A stretch of 64,000 nt of DNA from contig NZ_CP065362.1 in NCBI RefSeq assembly GCF_019904295.1, positions 372,001 through 436,000 of the forward strand, read 5' to 3'. Origin of the DNA: Ruegeria sp. SCSIO 43209 (GTDB lineage: Bacteria > Pseudomonadota > Alphaproteobacteria > Rhodobacterales > Rhodobacteraceae). This document shows positions 24,531-33,870 of this stretch, one piece after another. The stretch's first letter is position 1. Each line of letters starts with the position of its first letter. The notes beneath the pieces are model-generated. The model saw only the letters and a list, made by a program, of their open reading frames with translations. It was not told the DNA's origin and made no database searches. The position numbers were made by a program, and so were the translations under genes.

Positions 24531-25505
24531 ATGCCGCGTCAGTCTACTCCGAAAGACCTCAGCCTCAAATGGCTGGAACTGTTTCAGATATGCGCGCAAA
24601 AGGGCTCGCTACAGGCGGCCTCAAAGGAAACAGGGCTGACGATAAGCACCGTTTCCCATCACCTGCGCAATCTCGAAGACCATCTGGGCGTTGAGCTGTT
24701 CAACCACACCCGTAGACCCATGGTTCTGACCCCAAAGGGCCGGGTCTTCCTGCGCAATATCGACGATGCGCTGCACCTGATCCGAAAGGCCAAGGCCGAA
24801 GCGTCTGCAGGAAGCATCACCGAGGCCAGCTATCTGCGTTTCGGCACGATCGAAGACTTCGACAGCGACATCATTCCAGAGCTGGCGGTCTATCTTTACG
24901 CGAATATGCCCGCCTGTGATTTCATGTACCACACGGATTCCAGCCACGCGATTATCGACATGCTGCGCGACAGGCAGTTGGATCTGGGGATTTCCACTAC
25001 TCCTAGCGAACGAATGCGCGATCTGCAGGATCGCCCCCTTCTGCGCGATCCATTTGTGATCGTTTTGCCTGCGGTGAATGACAAGTCTTTGCAAGACATT
25101 GTTGAGGGTAGAACCAAATTGCCGTTTCTACGATATTCCAGCAATCTGATCATCGCGCGCCAGATCGAGTCCCAATTACGCCGGATGGGGATTTCGTCCT
25201 CTCACAGGTTTGAATGCAGCAACAATCAGACGCTGATGTCGATGGTGTCCTCCGGTGCGGGTTGGACCATCACGACGCCGCTGCTGTATTCTCGGGCAAA
25301 GCGGTTCCAATCAAAGCTGTGCATGCACCCATTTCCGGGCAAGAGCTTTGCACGCACACTGGCGCTGGTCGCGACGCCGGATTGTTCAAGATCAGTGATT
25401 GAGCTTGTGGATGCCAAAACCCGATCATTGATCAATGACCGCATCATTTCCCCACTGCGCGATGATATCCCGTGGCTGACGGATAGTTTCAAACTTATCG
25501 AATAG
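24531..25505 (+). CDS. LysR-family transcriptional regulator (paralogue of 14569-15543)
   Basis: A 324-aa LysR-type regulator with the HTH at about residues 11-70 (LSLKWLELFQICAQKGSLQA, ETGLTISTVSHHLRNLEDHLG) and a LysR effector domain. It is the same length as, and aligns throughout with, the LysR protein at 14569. Shared blocks include TRRPMxLTPxG, PLLRDPF.VILP, GWTITT and PFPGKSFART. It lies after the GntR gene and converges with the MttB-like gene, leaving 14 bp. Its target could be the LLM operon, the mttB gene or unlinked genes. The sequence gives no decisive operator. Confidence 0.83.
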   Translation: MPRQSTPKDLSLKWLELFQICAQKGSLQAASKETGLTISTVSHHLRNLEDHLGVELFNHTRRPMVLTPKGRVFLRNIDDALHLIRKAKAEASAGSITEASYLRFGTIEDFDSDIIPELAVYLYANMPACDFMYHTDSSHAIIDMLRDRQLDLGISTTPSERMRDLQDRPLLRDPFVIVLPAVNDKSLQDIVEGRTKLPFLRYSSNLIIARQIESQLRRMGISSSHRFECSNNQTLMSMVSSGAGWTITTPLLYSRAKRFQSKLCMHPFPGKSFARTLALVATPDCSRSVIELVDAKTRSLINDRIISPLRDDIPWLTDSFKLIE

Positions 25506-25519
25506 CACTGGATCAGCTT

Positions 25520-27037
25520 TCAAAGAATGTTGAAGCGATCTCGGATTTGCCGATCCTGTTCGTCTGACAGGTATCTTGGCGTATGGGTCTGCAAAATTTC
25601 TTGAGCCCGATGTCGCGCGCGGCTCCAGGCATCTTGCGCTCCGTTTTCTGCCCAAGTCCGGGGCTCATCCCTGTCTGCGAGTGAGGGATAAAAGTAATCC
25701 CGTTCCATGGCCGCAAAAGTATGCTGACCACCCAGAAAATGGCCCTCGCCCAGAACTGCTTCGCAGATTGCGTCAAAGCCCAGATTCTCGTGTGTCACCT
25801 CTATCCCCCTCAAAGCGCGGTAGGTGTACGAGTGCATCTCATCATCCAACACGAACGCCTCAAAACTTGCACCCAGCAACGAGGCCGTCATGCCTGAGCT
25901 TTCATAGATCAGATTACCACCTGCCAGCGCCGCCGCCATTGAGGTCAGTCCCTTTTCCATCCCGTATTGAGCATCGATCGCCTTGGCATCAGACATCGAA
26001 CAGGCCACGCCTGAAGGCAGCCCAAGCCAATTTGATAATTGTGCTGATGCTGCATTCAGGACAGCCGTCTCTCCGCTGCCACCTGAGAACGCGCCGGTCC
26101 GAAGGTCAATCACCAGTGGCCAATTCGAAAAGACCATAGGAAACCCGGGCTGGATCGCGTGGACCATTACCAGACTCGCAAGGGTTTCTGCCAATGACTG
26201 CGCCAGAAAACCAGCCAAGGTCGCCGGTGCAGTCGCGCCGGCCTGAGCAGCGGTGATGCAAGAAATCGGAATATTGTGTTCGATGCAGGCGTAGACCACA
26301 TCCACCGCGTCTTCACCGTAGCGCATCGGCGAGATCACCGGGCTTATATGTGCTTTCATGAACGGGCGTTTTGCGAATTCACCGGGTCCCCCGGCTGCGA
26401 TATCCAATATCTCAACAATTGGCGCAACGTGCTGCGCCAATGTAAAAGACGTCGCGGTGGGCTTGGAGGTATTCTTCAACAGCGCATAGACGGTGTTCAC
26501 ATCCAGATCGAAGGTTTCCTCCAGATCGGTTGCAACGCAACAGCGGGTGAACCAGCTGACATTTGGCAAGACATCCTGAAGACGCGTGAAATCATGCAAG
26601 TCCTGCAAGGTCGAAGGCCGATAGTGACCACTGCGCAGATCAAGCGTCTGAACCGCCGCCCCTCCGGTTCCGAAATAGACGCGATTACCGCCAACTTCGA
26701 TGGATCGGGCTGGATCACGCCCGTGCAGAACGAAGGTCTTGGCGGCCTGATCAATCGCCTGTTCCACAAGTTGAGGCGAAAAAAGTATCCTCCCCTCCCC
26801 GCTATCTTGCGCCCCAACCGCCAACAAATCAGAACGCAAGCGATCCGGCACCTCGCCGATCCCCAGCTTCTCAAGAAGATCCAGAGCCGTGTTGTAAATC
26901 CGCTCAAGCTCAAACCCAGTCAAGGGTTTGTAAGCGCCTCCCGGTTGACCTGGCGGACAGGGGTCGAGCGCAGGCTTTTCAGCTCGCTGTGCGATACGTC
27001 CTTTTCGACCGGACCTTTTCGCCTGCTGCGCAGCCAT
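25520..27037 (-). CDS. Trimethylamine methyltransferase (MttB) family protein, non-pyrrolysine
   Basis: A 505-aa member of the MttB/COG5598 superfamily. Seen: YNTALDLLEKLGIGEVPD near the N-terminus, YFGTGGAAVQTLD, FMKAHISPVISPM, ITAAQAGATAPATLAG, and GEGHFLGGQHTFAAMERDYFYP near the C-terminus. No in-frame amber codon interrupts it, so it belongs to the non-pyrrolysine branch, which demethylates quaternary amines such as glycine betaine or carnitine (family knowledge). No corrinoid protein gene is adjacent. It is divergent from a dimethylglycine-dehydrogenase-like gene. The GGAGG site fits ATG 27037. Substrate is inferred to be a quaternary amine. Confidence 0.83.
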   Translation of the reverse strand: MAAQQAKRSGRKGRIAQRAEKPALDPCPPGQPGGAYKPLTGFELERIYNTALDLLEKLGIGEVPDRLRSDLLAVGAQDSGEGRILFSPQLVEQAIDQAAKTFVLHGRDPARSIEVGGNRVYFGTGGAAVQTLDLRSGHYRPSTLQDLHDFTRLQDVLPNVSWFTRCCVATDLEETFDLDVNTVYALLKNTSKPTATSFTLAQHVAPIVEILDIAAGGPGEFAKRPFMKAHISPVISPMRYGEDAVDVVYACIEHNIPISCITAAQAGATAPATLAGFLAQSLAETLASLVMVHAIQPGFPMVFSNWPLVIDLRTGAFSGGSGETAVLNAASAQLSNWLGLPSGVACSMSDAKAIDAQYGMEKGLTSMAAALAGGNLIYESSGMTASLLGASFEAFVLDDEMHSYTYRALRGIEVTHENLGFDAICEAVLGEGHFLGGQHTFAAMERDYFYPSLADRDEPRTWAENGAQDAWSRARHRAQEILQTHTPRYLSDEQDRQIRDRFNIL

Positions 27038-27226
27038 TTGTGATCCTCCAACCGCATCAGGTTGATCAATTCAACTAAACGCCCAGGGCCAATTTCAACC
27101 GCATTCGAATTACTACGAGTTAATGAGCTTTTATTTTCGATTTTTTACGTAACAATATCCAACCGCTTGTGAACCAACTGACAGAACAGGCTAATCCCCA
27201 AAAGACTACCTACCGGAGGGTCCTTG

Positions 27227-29662
27227 ATGAAATCGCGCACTAAAGTGGTCGTTATTGGCGGCGGTATCGCCGGCTGCTCGACTCTGTATCACTTGACCCG
27301 TGAAGGTTGGACCGATGTGGTGCTGGTCGAGCGCGATGAGTTGACCAGCGGCACAACTTGGCATTCGGCCGCGCAAGTGACCAATTTTGGCATGAACCAG
27401 ACCATGGTTGGTCTGAAGACCCACTCGATCAACCTGTATAAGGAACTGGCCGAGGATCCGGACTATCCTATCAACTACCACCACGGTGACGGCGGCATCC
27501 GGCTTGCAAATACGCCTGAGCAGATGCAGGGGTACCACCATTTTGCGTCTATGGCGCGCGGAATGGATGTGCATTTCGAGGTCATAGATGCAGAGGAATG
27601 CGCCCGCCGGCACCCGTTGATTTCCACCGACAACCTTTTAGGAGGGCTATGGGATCCGCTAGATGGCGACATCGATCCGGCTCAACTGTGCCAAGCTCTG
27701 GCACGCCGTGCGCGCAAAGCCGGGGCCGAGGTATATCGCAATACTCCGGTCACAGGACTGACACAGCACAAGGACGATACCTGGACGGTTCACACGGAAC
27801 ACGGCAATATTGACTGCGATATCGTAGTTAACGCTTGTGGTTATCGGGTCAACGAAGTGGGCGCTATGATGGGCGTGCACCACCCTGTCGCTTCGATGGA
27901 GCATCAGTATTTTCTGACAGAAGAAATCGCATCAATCCGCGACGCAGGCCATCGGATGCCTCTGCTGCGCTGTCCGATCAGCGACTATTATTGTCGGCAG
28001 GAGAAGAACGGCTTGCTGGTCGGCTTCTACGAGCAGGATTGCAAAACCTGGGGCATGGACGGGATCGATCCGAATTTTGTGAACGCGCTGTGCCCTGACG
28101 ATCTGGACCGCGTGACGGATGTGCTGGAAGGTGCCTTCGCACGCATGCCTGCACTGATGGATGTCGGCATTCATACAGTGGTGAATGGTCCGATCACCTA
28201 CACAATTGACGGCGCACCTTTGGTCGGGCCAATCCCCGGAAAGCGCAATGCTTTCTGCATCATCGGTCTGCGCGCGGGTTTGGGCGAAGGGGGTGGCCAT
28301 GGCTGGCTGCTGGCCCAACAGATCGTTCATGGCGAAGCCTGCTATGACACCTGGTGCCTTGATCCGCGTCGGTTTACCGGCCACACAAATGTGGAGCTGA
28401 CCGCGCTGAAAGCCATCGAAGATTACCAGAATGAATTCCGCTTTCATTTCCCGCATGAACACCGGCCTGCCGGTCGCCCCGCCAAAACCACACCGCTGAC
28501 CCCGATCCTCGCAGCAGAAGGGGCTGAATTTACAGTGGTCAACGGTTGGGAGCGGGTCGACTACATCAAGCCTGCACCAGATTTTCACCCAACGCTGAGT
28601 TTCAGTTTTGATGAGACCTTTGACGTCGTGGCAGCGGAAATCAGAAACCTTCAAGAAAATGTCGGACTGGCCGAAGTTAACGGCTTCAACCGGCTGGAAA
28701 TCACCGGAACCGATCGGCATCGGTTTCTGGATCGGATGATGTGCGGCGCGGTGACAAAACGCGACGGGCGGGTCGGCCTTGGTTATCTGCTGAACCACCA
28801 CGGGATGGTCAAAGCCGAGGCCACCATCGCCAACCTTCCCGCGAGTGATCGCGGCCCGGCACGGGTCTGGTACGGGTCCGCCGCCGCCAGCGAATACCAT
28901 GATATGGACTGGCTAAAGGCGCATCTGCATGATGGCGAAGATGTGCAAATCCGCTCACTCACCAATGATCAGACAATATTAGTGCTGGCCGGACCCAAAT
29001 CGCGCGACGTGCTGTCCGCTTGTGCTCGAGGAGACTGGTCGCGAGAAGCTTTTCCCTGGCTGTCAGTTCGCGAGTGCTTTGTCGGGTTCGCGCCAGCAAC
29101 TGTATTGAATATCAGCTTCTCAGGGGAACTGGCCTACGAGATACATGTCCCGAACGCCTCACTATACGCGGCCTATCTGGCGCTCAGAAAAGCTGGCGAG
29201 ACACATGACTTGAAATTATTTGGTGCTCGCGCCGTCGAGTCCATGCGGATGGAGAAAGGGTTCTTGCACTGGAAAGCCGATCTGCTCACAGAGTTCGACC
29301 CGTTTGAGACCGGTTTGGATCGGTTCGTGAAACTGACCAAAGGCGATTTCATTGGCCGAAACGCGTTGCAGAGACGCCTTGAGAACGGGCCTCAAAAGAA
29401 ACTGGTAAGCCTGAAAATCGATACAATCAAAGCACCTGCCTATGCTGGAGCCTCTCTGATGTTGGACGACATGGTTGTTGGTACGATCACGTCAGGTGAC
29501 TGGGGCCACAGAACAGGGCTAAACCTTGCTTACGGCTTTGTGAATCCGGAATTTTCCGAACCCGGCAGCCGAATGCAACTTGACCTGTGCGGAGAAATGA
29601 TCGCTGCCGAGGTGATTGCGCCGTCCCCGTATGACCCGGACCTCTCACGCGTGCGAGGCTAA
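27227..29662 (+). CDS. Dimethylglycine/sarcosine dehydrogenase-like flavoprotein with GcvT domain
   Basis: An 811-aa two-part flavoprotein. An N-terminal DAO-type FAD domain has VVVIGGGIAGCST (8-19) and the expected covalent-FAD histidine H46 in GTTWHSAA. The C-terminal half from about residue 440 is a GcvT-like folate-binding domain (EVNGFNRLEITGTDR, SGELAYEIHVP, SMRMEKGFLHW). It would oxidatively demethylate an N-methyl amino acid and pass the C1 unit to tetrahydrofolate. ATG 27227 with GGAGGG six bases upstream is preferred to TTG 27224. It is paralogous to the protein at 56029. It faces the MttB-like gene across 189 bp, consistent with successive removal of N-methyl groups. Confidence 0.85.
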   Translation: MKSRTKVVVIGGGIAGCSTLYHLTREGWTDVVLVERDELTSGTTWHSAAQVTNFGMNQTMVGLKTHSINLYKELAEDPDYPINYHHGDGGIRLANTPEQMQGYHHFASMARGMDVHFEVIDAEECARRHPLISTDNLLGGLWDPLDGDIDPAQLCQALARRARKAGAEVYRNTPVTGLTQHKDDTWTVHTEHGNIDCDIVVNACGYRVNEVGAMMGVHHPVASMEHQYFLTEEIASIRDAGHRMPLLRCPISDYYCRQEKNGLLVGFYEQDCKTWGMDGIDPNFVNALCPDDLDRVTDVLEGAFARMPALMDVGIHTVVNGPITYTIDGAPLVGPIPGKRNAFCIIGLRAGLGEGGGHGWLLAQQIVHGEACYDTWCLDPRRFTGHTNVELTALKAIEDYQNEFRFHFPHEHRPAGRPAKTTPLTPILAAEGAEFTVVNGWERVDYIKPAPDFHPTLSFSFDETFDVVAAEIRNLQENVGLAEVNGFNRLEITGTDRHRFLDRMMCGAVTKRDGRVGLGYLLNHHGMVKAEATIANLPASDRGPARVWYGSAAASEYHDMDWLKAHLHDGEDVQIRSLTNDQTILVLAGPKSRDVLSACARGDWSREAFPWLSVRECFVGFAPATVLNISFSGELAYEIHVPNASLYAAYLALRKAGETHDLKLFGARAVESMRMEKGFLHWKADLLTEFDPFETGLDRFVKLTKGDFIGRNALQRRLENGPQKKLVSLKIDTIKAPAYAGASLMLDDMVVGTITSGDWGHRTGLNLAYGFVNPEFSEPGSRMQLDLCGEMIAAEVIAPSPYDPDLSRVRG

Positions 29663-29670
29663 TCCCAAAG

Positions 29671-30588
29671 TTACTCCCCGTTTCGATAGGCTGTTGGTGT
29701 CTGCCCGAATTGCATCCGGAACGCCCGCGTCATTGCGCTTGGGTTCTCATACCCGCAGCGGCTGGCGATCTCGGCCACGGACTGCTGGGTCTCGACCGCA
29801 AGTTTACGCGCCAAATTCAGACGCAGGCGACGATAGAGCGCCTGCGGTGTTACACCCAGCTCGGACAAAACCCGGGTCTCAATCTTCTTTTGAGAGCACC
29901 CGAGCTGACGAGCGATATCCTTTATCATTACTGGCGCATCCAACGTGCCCTGCATGACGCCCAGCACCCGATTCACCAGCCTGTCTTCGGATTTCATCTG
30001 TGGTGAAGCAGCACTTGGTTCACCACGGTTCATCAGAAGATGCGCCACCTCCATCGACAACAGCGGCCCGTGATCCGCGAGAATCAGCGCAGTCGCCAGA
30101 TCATAAGCAGCCATCGCGCCTGAACAGGTGATCCGGTCCCGGTCGATCACAAAACGTTCCTGCACGACCTCGACATCGGTAAAAGTTTCTTCGAACCGGG
30201 AAAGTTCATCCCAGTGAATGGTCGCGCGATGCCCTTCCAACAGTCCCGCACGCGCGAGCAACCAACTCCCTGTGTCCAGACCAGCCAGTTTGCGATGACG
30301 GGTTGCGGCCCTGCGCAAAGCGCGATGAGTATCGGGAACCGAGTGTTCCAGATACCCATAAGACGGCATGACAACCAAAGCATCACCCGCCTCAATGCCC
30401 ATCGCTCCATGCGGCGCGACCTGCAACCCGCTGGAGCTTTGAACTGGCGCACCATGGGGTGAATAAAACTGCCAGGCATAGAGATCCTGCCCCGCCAAAG
30501 TGTTCGCCGCGCGCAATGGCTCAACCATGTTGGCGAGGCAAAGGTTCGAGAACCCGTCGAACAGCAAAAAGTTATAGATCTGGGTCAA
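29671..30588 (-). CDS. GATase1-AraC family transcriptional regulator (CdhR/GbdR type), TTG start
   Basis: A 305-aa regulator with an N-terminal DJ-1/PfpI (GATase1-like) domain (NFLLFDGFSNLCLANMVEPL, DTGSWLLARAGLL) and a C-terminal AraC double HTH (about 205-300: IARQLGCSQKKIETRVL, VAEIASRCGYENPSAMTRAF). This architecture is that of CdhR (carnitine), GbdR (glycine betaine) and ArgR regulators. The only start giving the complete N-terminus is TTG at 30588, because an in-frame TAG lies three codons upstream; the ribosome site is weak. It is divergent from the acyl-CoA dehydrogenase operon, its likely target, and converges with the DMGDH-like gene. Confidence 0.83.
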   Translation of the reverse strand: MTQIYNFLLFDGFSNLCLANMVEPLRAANTLAGQDLYAWQFYSPHGAPVQSSSGLQVAPHGAMGIEAGDALVVMPSYGYLEHSVPDTHRALRRAATRHRKLAGLDTGSWLLARAGLLEGHRATIHWDELSRFEETFTDVEVVQERFVIDRDRITCSGAMAAYDLATALILADHGPLLSMEVAHLLMNRGEPSAASPQMKSEDRLVNRVLGVMQGTLDAPVMIKDIARQLGCSQKKIETRVLSELGVTPQALYRRLRLNLARKLAVETQQSVAEIASRCGYENPSAMTRAFRMQFGQTPTAYRNGE

Positions 30589-30609
30589 ATTTTTCTAACT
30601 CGGCATGAT

Positions 30610-30619
30610 ATCGTACGAT
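30610..30619. promoter_or_regulatory. 10-bp palindrome in the AraC / acyl-CoA dehydrogenase divergent region
   Basis: ATCGTACGAT is a perfect palindrome lying 22 bp from the regulator start and 64 bp before the acyl-CoA dehydrogenase. It is a candidate regulator or promoter element. AraC-type sites are usually direct repeats, so assignment to the adjacent regulator is weak. Confidence 0.35.
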
Positions 30620-30683
30620 TACTGCATGTCATCGTGTCAGGCAATTACGTTTCATTGCCAATCAGACATCAGGGGAACGCGTC

Positions 30684-31844
30684 ATGCAATTTGGCTTAAC
30701 CGAAGAACAGGAAATGATCGTCTCAACAGTGCGGAGCTTTGTTGAGAACGAGATTTACCCCCACGAAGCTGAGGTCGAACGCACCGGACAGGTGCCGCAA
30801 GAGCTGGGCGACGAAATCAAGCGGAAATGCATTGAACTGGGATTTTATGCCTGTAACTTCCCCGAAGAAGTTGGTGGCGCGGGTCTCTCGCATCTTGATT
30901 TCACTCTTGTCGAACGCGAGCTCGGCCGAGGTTCGATGGCATTGACCCACTTCTTCGGTCGCCCGCAGAATATCCTGATGGCCTGCAACGCCGACCAGCG
31001 TGAACGCTATTTGTTGCCTGCCGTGCGTGGCGAAAAGATGGATGCTCTAGCTATGACCGAACCTGACGCGGGGTCAGATGTTCGGGGCATGAAATGTCAG
31101 GCCATTCGCGATGGCGGTGACTGGGTCGTCAACGGTTCGAAACACTTCATCTCGGGCGCGGAGCACGCGGATTTCTTCATCGTGTTCATCGCAACAGGTG
31201 TGGATGAAACTCCGAAAGGCCCCAAAAAACGGATCACTACCTTCCTCGTAGATCGTGGTACGCCGGGTTTTGAAGTGCGCGAGGGGTACAACTCAGTCAG
31301 CCACAAAGGCTACAAGAACTATATCCTGTATTTTGACAATTGCCGTTTGCCCGACGCACAGGTTCTGGGCGAGGTCGATGGCGGTTTCGCCGTGATGAAC
31401 GAGTGGCTCTATGCAACGCGCCTGACGGTTGCTGCTTTTTCGGTCGGGCGCGCGCGGCGCTGTTTTGATTATGCGCTGAACTACGCGGCTGAACGCAAGC
31501 AATTCGGCCAGCCGATCGGTAAGTTTCAGGGTGTCGGCTTTCAGATCGCCGACATGATCACCGAGATCGACGCTGCTGACTGGCTGACGCTCGCGGCCGC
31601 ATGGCGACTGGATCAGGACTTGCCCTCAAATCGCGAGATTGCCTCGGCCAAGCTTTATGCTTCGGAAATGCTGGCAAAGGTCACGGATACGACGCTGCAA
31701 ATCTATGGTGGCATGGGTCTGATGGACGACTTCCCGATCGAACGGTTCTGGCGGGATGCGCGCGTAGAACGTATCTGGGATGGTACGAGTGAAATCCAGC
31801 GGCATATCATCAGTCGTGATCTGCTGCGGCCTCTGGGTGCCTGA
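30684..31844 (+). CDS. Acyl-CoA dehydrogenase (CaiA / butyrobetainyl-CoA dehydrogenase-like)
   Basis: A 386-aa FAD-dependent acyl-CoA dehydrogenase. Seen: FGLTEEQEMIVSTVRSFVENE (start), MTEPDAGSDVRGM (FAD loop), KHFISGAEHADFF, RKQFGQPIGKFQ (family signature 2), and the end AYERIWDGTSE-like VERIWDGTSEIQRHIISRD. Length is typical. Together with the CaiD-like hydratase and acyl-CoA synthetase that follow on the same strand, it suggests oxidation of gamma-butyrobetainyl-CoA, or a related omega-amino acyl-CoA, to the crotonyl analogue. That substrate is inference. It is divergent from the GATase1-AraC regulator. Confidence 0.87.
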   Translation: MQFGLTEEQEMIVSTVRSFVENEIYPHEAEVERTGQVPQELGDEIKRKCIELGFYACNFPEEVGGAGLSHLDFTLVERELGRGSMALTHFFGRPQNILMACNADQRERYLLPAVRGEKMDALAMTEPDAGSDVRGMKCQAIRDGGDWVVNGSKHFISGAEHADFFIVFIATGVDETPKGPKKRITTFLVDRGTPGFEVREGYNSVSHKGYKNYILYFDNCRLPDAQVLGEVDGGFAVMNEWLYATRLTVAAFSVGRARRCFDYALNYAAERKQFGQPIGKFQGVGFQIADMITEIDAADWLTLAAAWRLDQDLPSNREIASAKLYASEMLAKVTDTTLQIYGGMGLMDDFPIERFWRDARVERIWDGTSEIQRHIISRDLLRPLGA

Positions 31845-31851
31845 GGCCCGA

Positions 31852-33867
31852 ATGAGCAAGGATATCTCCCGTCTTCTACGCCCGGAATCCATCGCGGTGA
31901 TCGGCGGCGGCGCGTGGTGCAAGCAGGTTATCCTGCAATCGGAACGCATGGACTACGCAGGGAAAATCTGGCCTGTCTATCCCAAGGCGGATGAAATTGC
32001 CGGGCACAAGGCCTACGCACGGATTGAAGACCTGCCATCGTCCCCGGACGCGGCCTTTGTTGGCATCAACCGTCACGCCACCGTTGAGGCCGTTCAGGTT
32101 CTGTCAGACATGGGCAGCGGCGGCGCAGTTTGCTTTGCCTCTGGCTTCTCGGAAGCTGCAGCCGAGGATCAGGCAGGAGGAGATTTGCAATCAGAGTTGA
32201 TCAATGCAGCAGGCAGCATGCCCATTCTTGGGCCAAACTGCTATGGCTTTATCAATGCGCTTGATGGTGCGCTATTGTGGCCCGATCAGCATGGAGCCGC
32301 TCGGGTAGATCGAGGCGTTGCCATTCTGACCCAGAGCTCCAACATCTCGATCAACCTGACTATGCAGAAACGAGCCCTGCCGATTGCCTATATGGTGACT
32401 TGCGGGAACATGGCGCAGACCAGCCAGGCTGAGATTGCCATGTCGCTGATCGATGATCCACGGGTCACTGCCGTCGGTTTACATATCGAGGGCTTCAAGG
32501 ATATCCGCGAATGGGAGGCCCTTGCTGCCAAGGCACATCGGAAAGGCGTGCCTCTGATCGCACTTAAGGTGGGTGCATCCGAACAGGCGCAGGCAGCAAC
32601 AGTTTCTCATACCGCCTCACTGGCTGGGAGCGATACGGGTGCGCAGGCTTTGCTAAACCGGCTGGGCATCCCGCGCCTGTCCTCGCTGCCCGAGTTTCTG
32701 GAATCCTTGAAACTGTTACATTGCTATGGGCCTTTGCCGGGGGGCAACATTGCGTCGATCAGCTGCTCGGGCGGCGAGGCCAGCCTGATCGCAGATATGG
32801 CGATCGGCACTGGCCTCAGATTTCCAGAACTGTCCAGAGACAAGCAAACCCGATTGCGCGATGCGCTTGGTCCGATGGTCGCACTAAGCAATCCACTCGA
32901 TTACCACACCTATATCTGGCGCGATGAAGAGGCGATGGCGAACGCCTGGGCGGGAATGACTGGCGACGACATAGATCTGACATTCACGATCGTTGATTAC
33001 CCGACCACCGATCCCACAGATTGGGCCGCTGCCACGCGTACAGCACAAAAAGTGCGGGCAGATACGGGTGCGCGTTTTGCCGTGGTTTCTACCCTGCCCG
33101 AATTGCTACCTGAGGATGTAGCACAAACCCTAATGGAGGCCGGTGTGGTACCCTTCATGGGTCTCCGCGAAGCCCTTTCTGCCACGCGCGCGGCGGGTCA
33201 GGTCGCCGCACCTGCAAGCGTGCTAGTCTGCTTGCCGGGTACGTCTGATGTCACGCATACGCTGTTCGAAGCCGAGGCCAAGCAAGCTCTGGCTGCCCAT
33301 GGTTTGCGCATCCCTCGGAACAGGTCCGTTCGTGGCGCAAAGGAAGCCCTCAGCGCGGCGCAAGAAATGGAAGCGCCATTTGCTGTCAAAGGCGTCGGCC
33401 TTGCCCACAAGTCCGAACATTCCGCTGTACGATTGAGGGTTCAGGCTGCCGATGTGACAGGTGTGGCAGCGGATATTGGAACTGATGAGATTCTGATCGA
33501 AGAGATGATCACGGGTGCGGTGGCTGAAATCCTCGTCGGTGTGGTGCGGGACCCTGCCCATGGCTTTGTGCTGACAATAGGGGCCGGTGGTGTCTTGACC
33601 GAAATATTGCGCGATACCACCTCTCTTCTGGTCCCGGCAACATCCGACAGTATTCGCGCTGCTCTCGGCGAACTAAAGATCGCGTCATTGCTGGCAGGCT
33701 ATCGCGGCCAACCAGCGGCTGATATGGATGAAATCGTTGCCGCCATTCAGGCCGTTCAAGACTATGTAATGCAAAATGCCGAAACGCTCGGCGAGGTCGA
33801 AATCAACCCGCTTCTCTGCACGCCCACCCGGGCGGTGGCGGTGGATGCGCTTATCAGAAAGGCCTGA
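31852..33867 (+). CDS. Acyl-CoA synthetase, ADP/NDP-forming type (acetate-CoA ligase family)
   Basis: A 671-aa fusion of the alpha and beta parts of an NDP-forming acyl-CoA synthetase. ATG 31852 is chosen (MSKDISRLLRPESIAVIGGG) rather than the upstream frame that overlaps the dehydrogenase. Order: CoA-binding domain (1-130), succinyl-CoA-ligase-like flavodoxin domain with the phospho-histidine motif VSHTASLAGSD (H253), and a C-terminal ATP-grasp domain from about 460 (EAKQALAAHGL, APFAVKGVGLAHKSE, EIL.VGVVRDP, GEVEINPL). It should activate or release the CoA thioester of the pathway, replacing the CaiC ligase used in enterobacteria. It starts 8 bp after the dehydrogenase. Confidence 0.85.
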   Translation: MSKDISRLLRPESIAVIGGGAWCKQVILQSERMDYAGKIWPVYPKADEIAGHKAYARIEDLPSSPDAAFVGINRHATVEAVQVLSDMGSGGAVCFASGFSEAAAEDQAGGDLQSELINAAGSMPILGPNCYGFINALDGALLWPDQHGAARVDRGVAILTQSSNISINLTMQKRALPIAYMVTCGNMAQTSQAEIAMSLIDDPRVTAVGLHIEGFKDIREWEALAAKAHRKGVPLIALKVGASEQAQAATVSHTASLAGSDTGAQALLNRLGIPRLSSLPEFLESLKLLHCYGPLPGGNIASISCSGGEASLIADMAIGTGLRFPELSRDKQTRLRDALGPMVALSNPLDYHTYIWRDEEAMANAWAGMTGDDIDLTFTIVDYPTTDPTDWAAATRTAQKVRADTGARFAVVSTLPELLPEDVAQTLMEAGVVPFMGLREALSATRAAGQVAAPASVLVCLPGTSDVTHTLFEAEAKQALAAHGLRIPRNRSVRGAKEALSAAQEMEAPFAVKGVGLAHKSEHSAVRLRVQAADVTGVAADIGTDEILIEEMITGAVAEILVGVVRDPAHGFVLTIGAGGVLTEILRDTTSLLVPATSDSIRAALGELKIASLLAGYRGQPAADMDEIVAAIQAVQDYVMQNAETLGEVEINPLLCTPTRAVAVDALIRKA

Positions 33868-33870
33868 GAA

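Noticed and set aside
25520..27037. MttB gene as pyrrolysine-containing trimethylamine methyltransferase
   Set aside because: No in-frame amber codon interrupts it and no pyl genes are visible; it belongs to the non-pyrrolysine branch.
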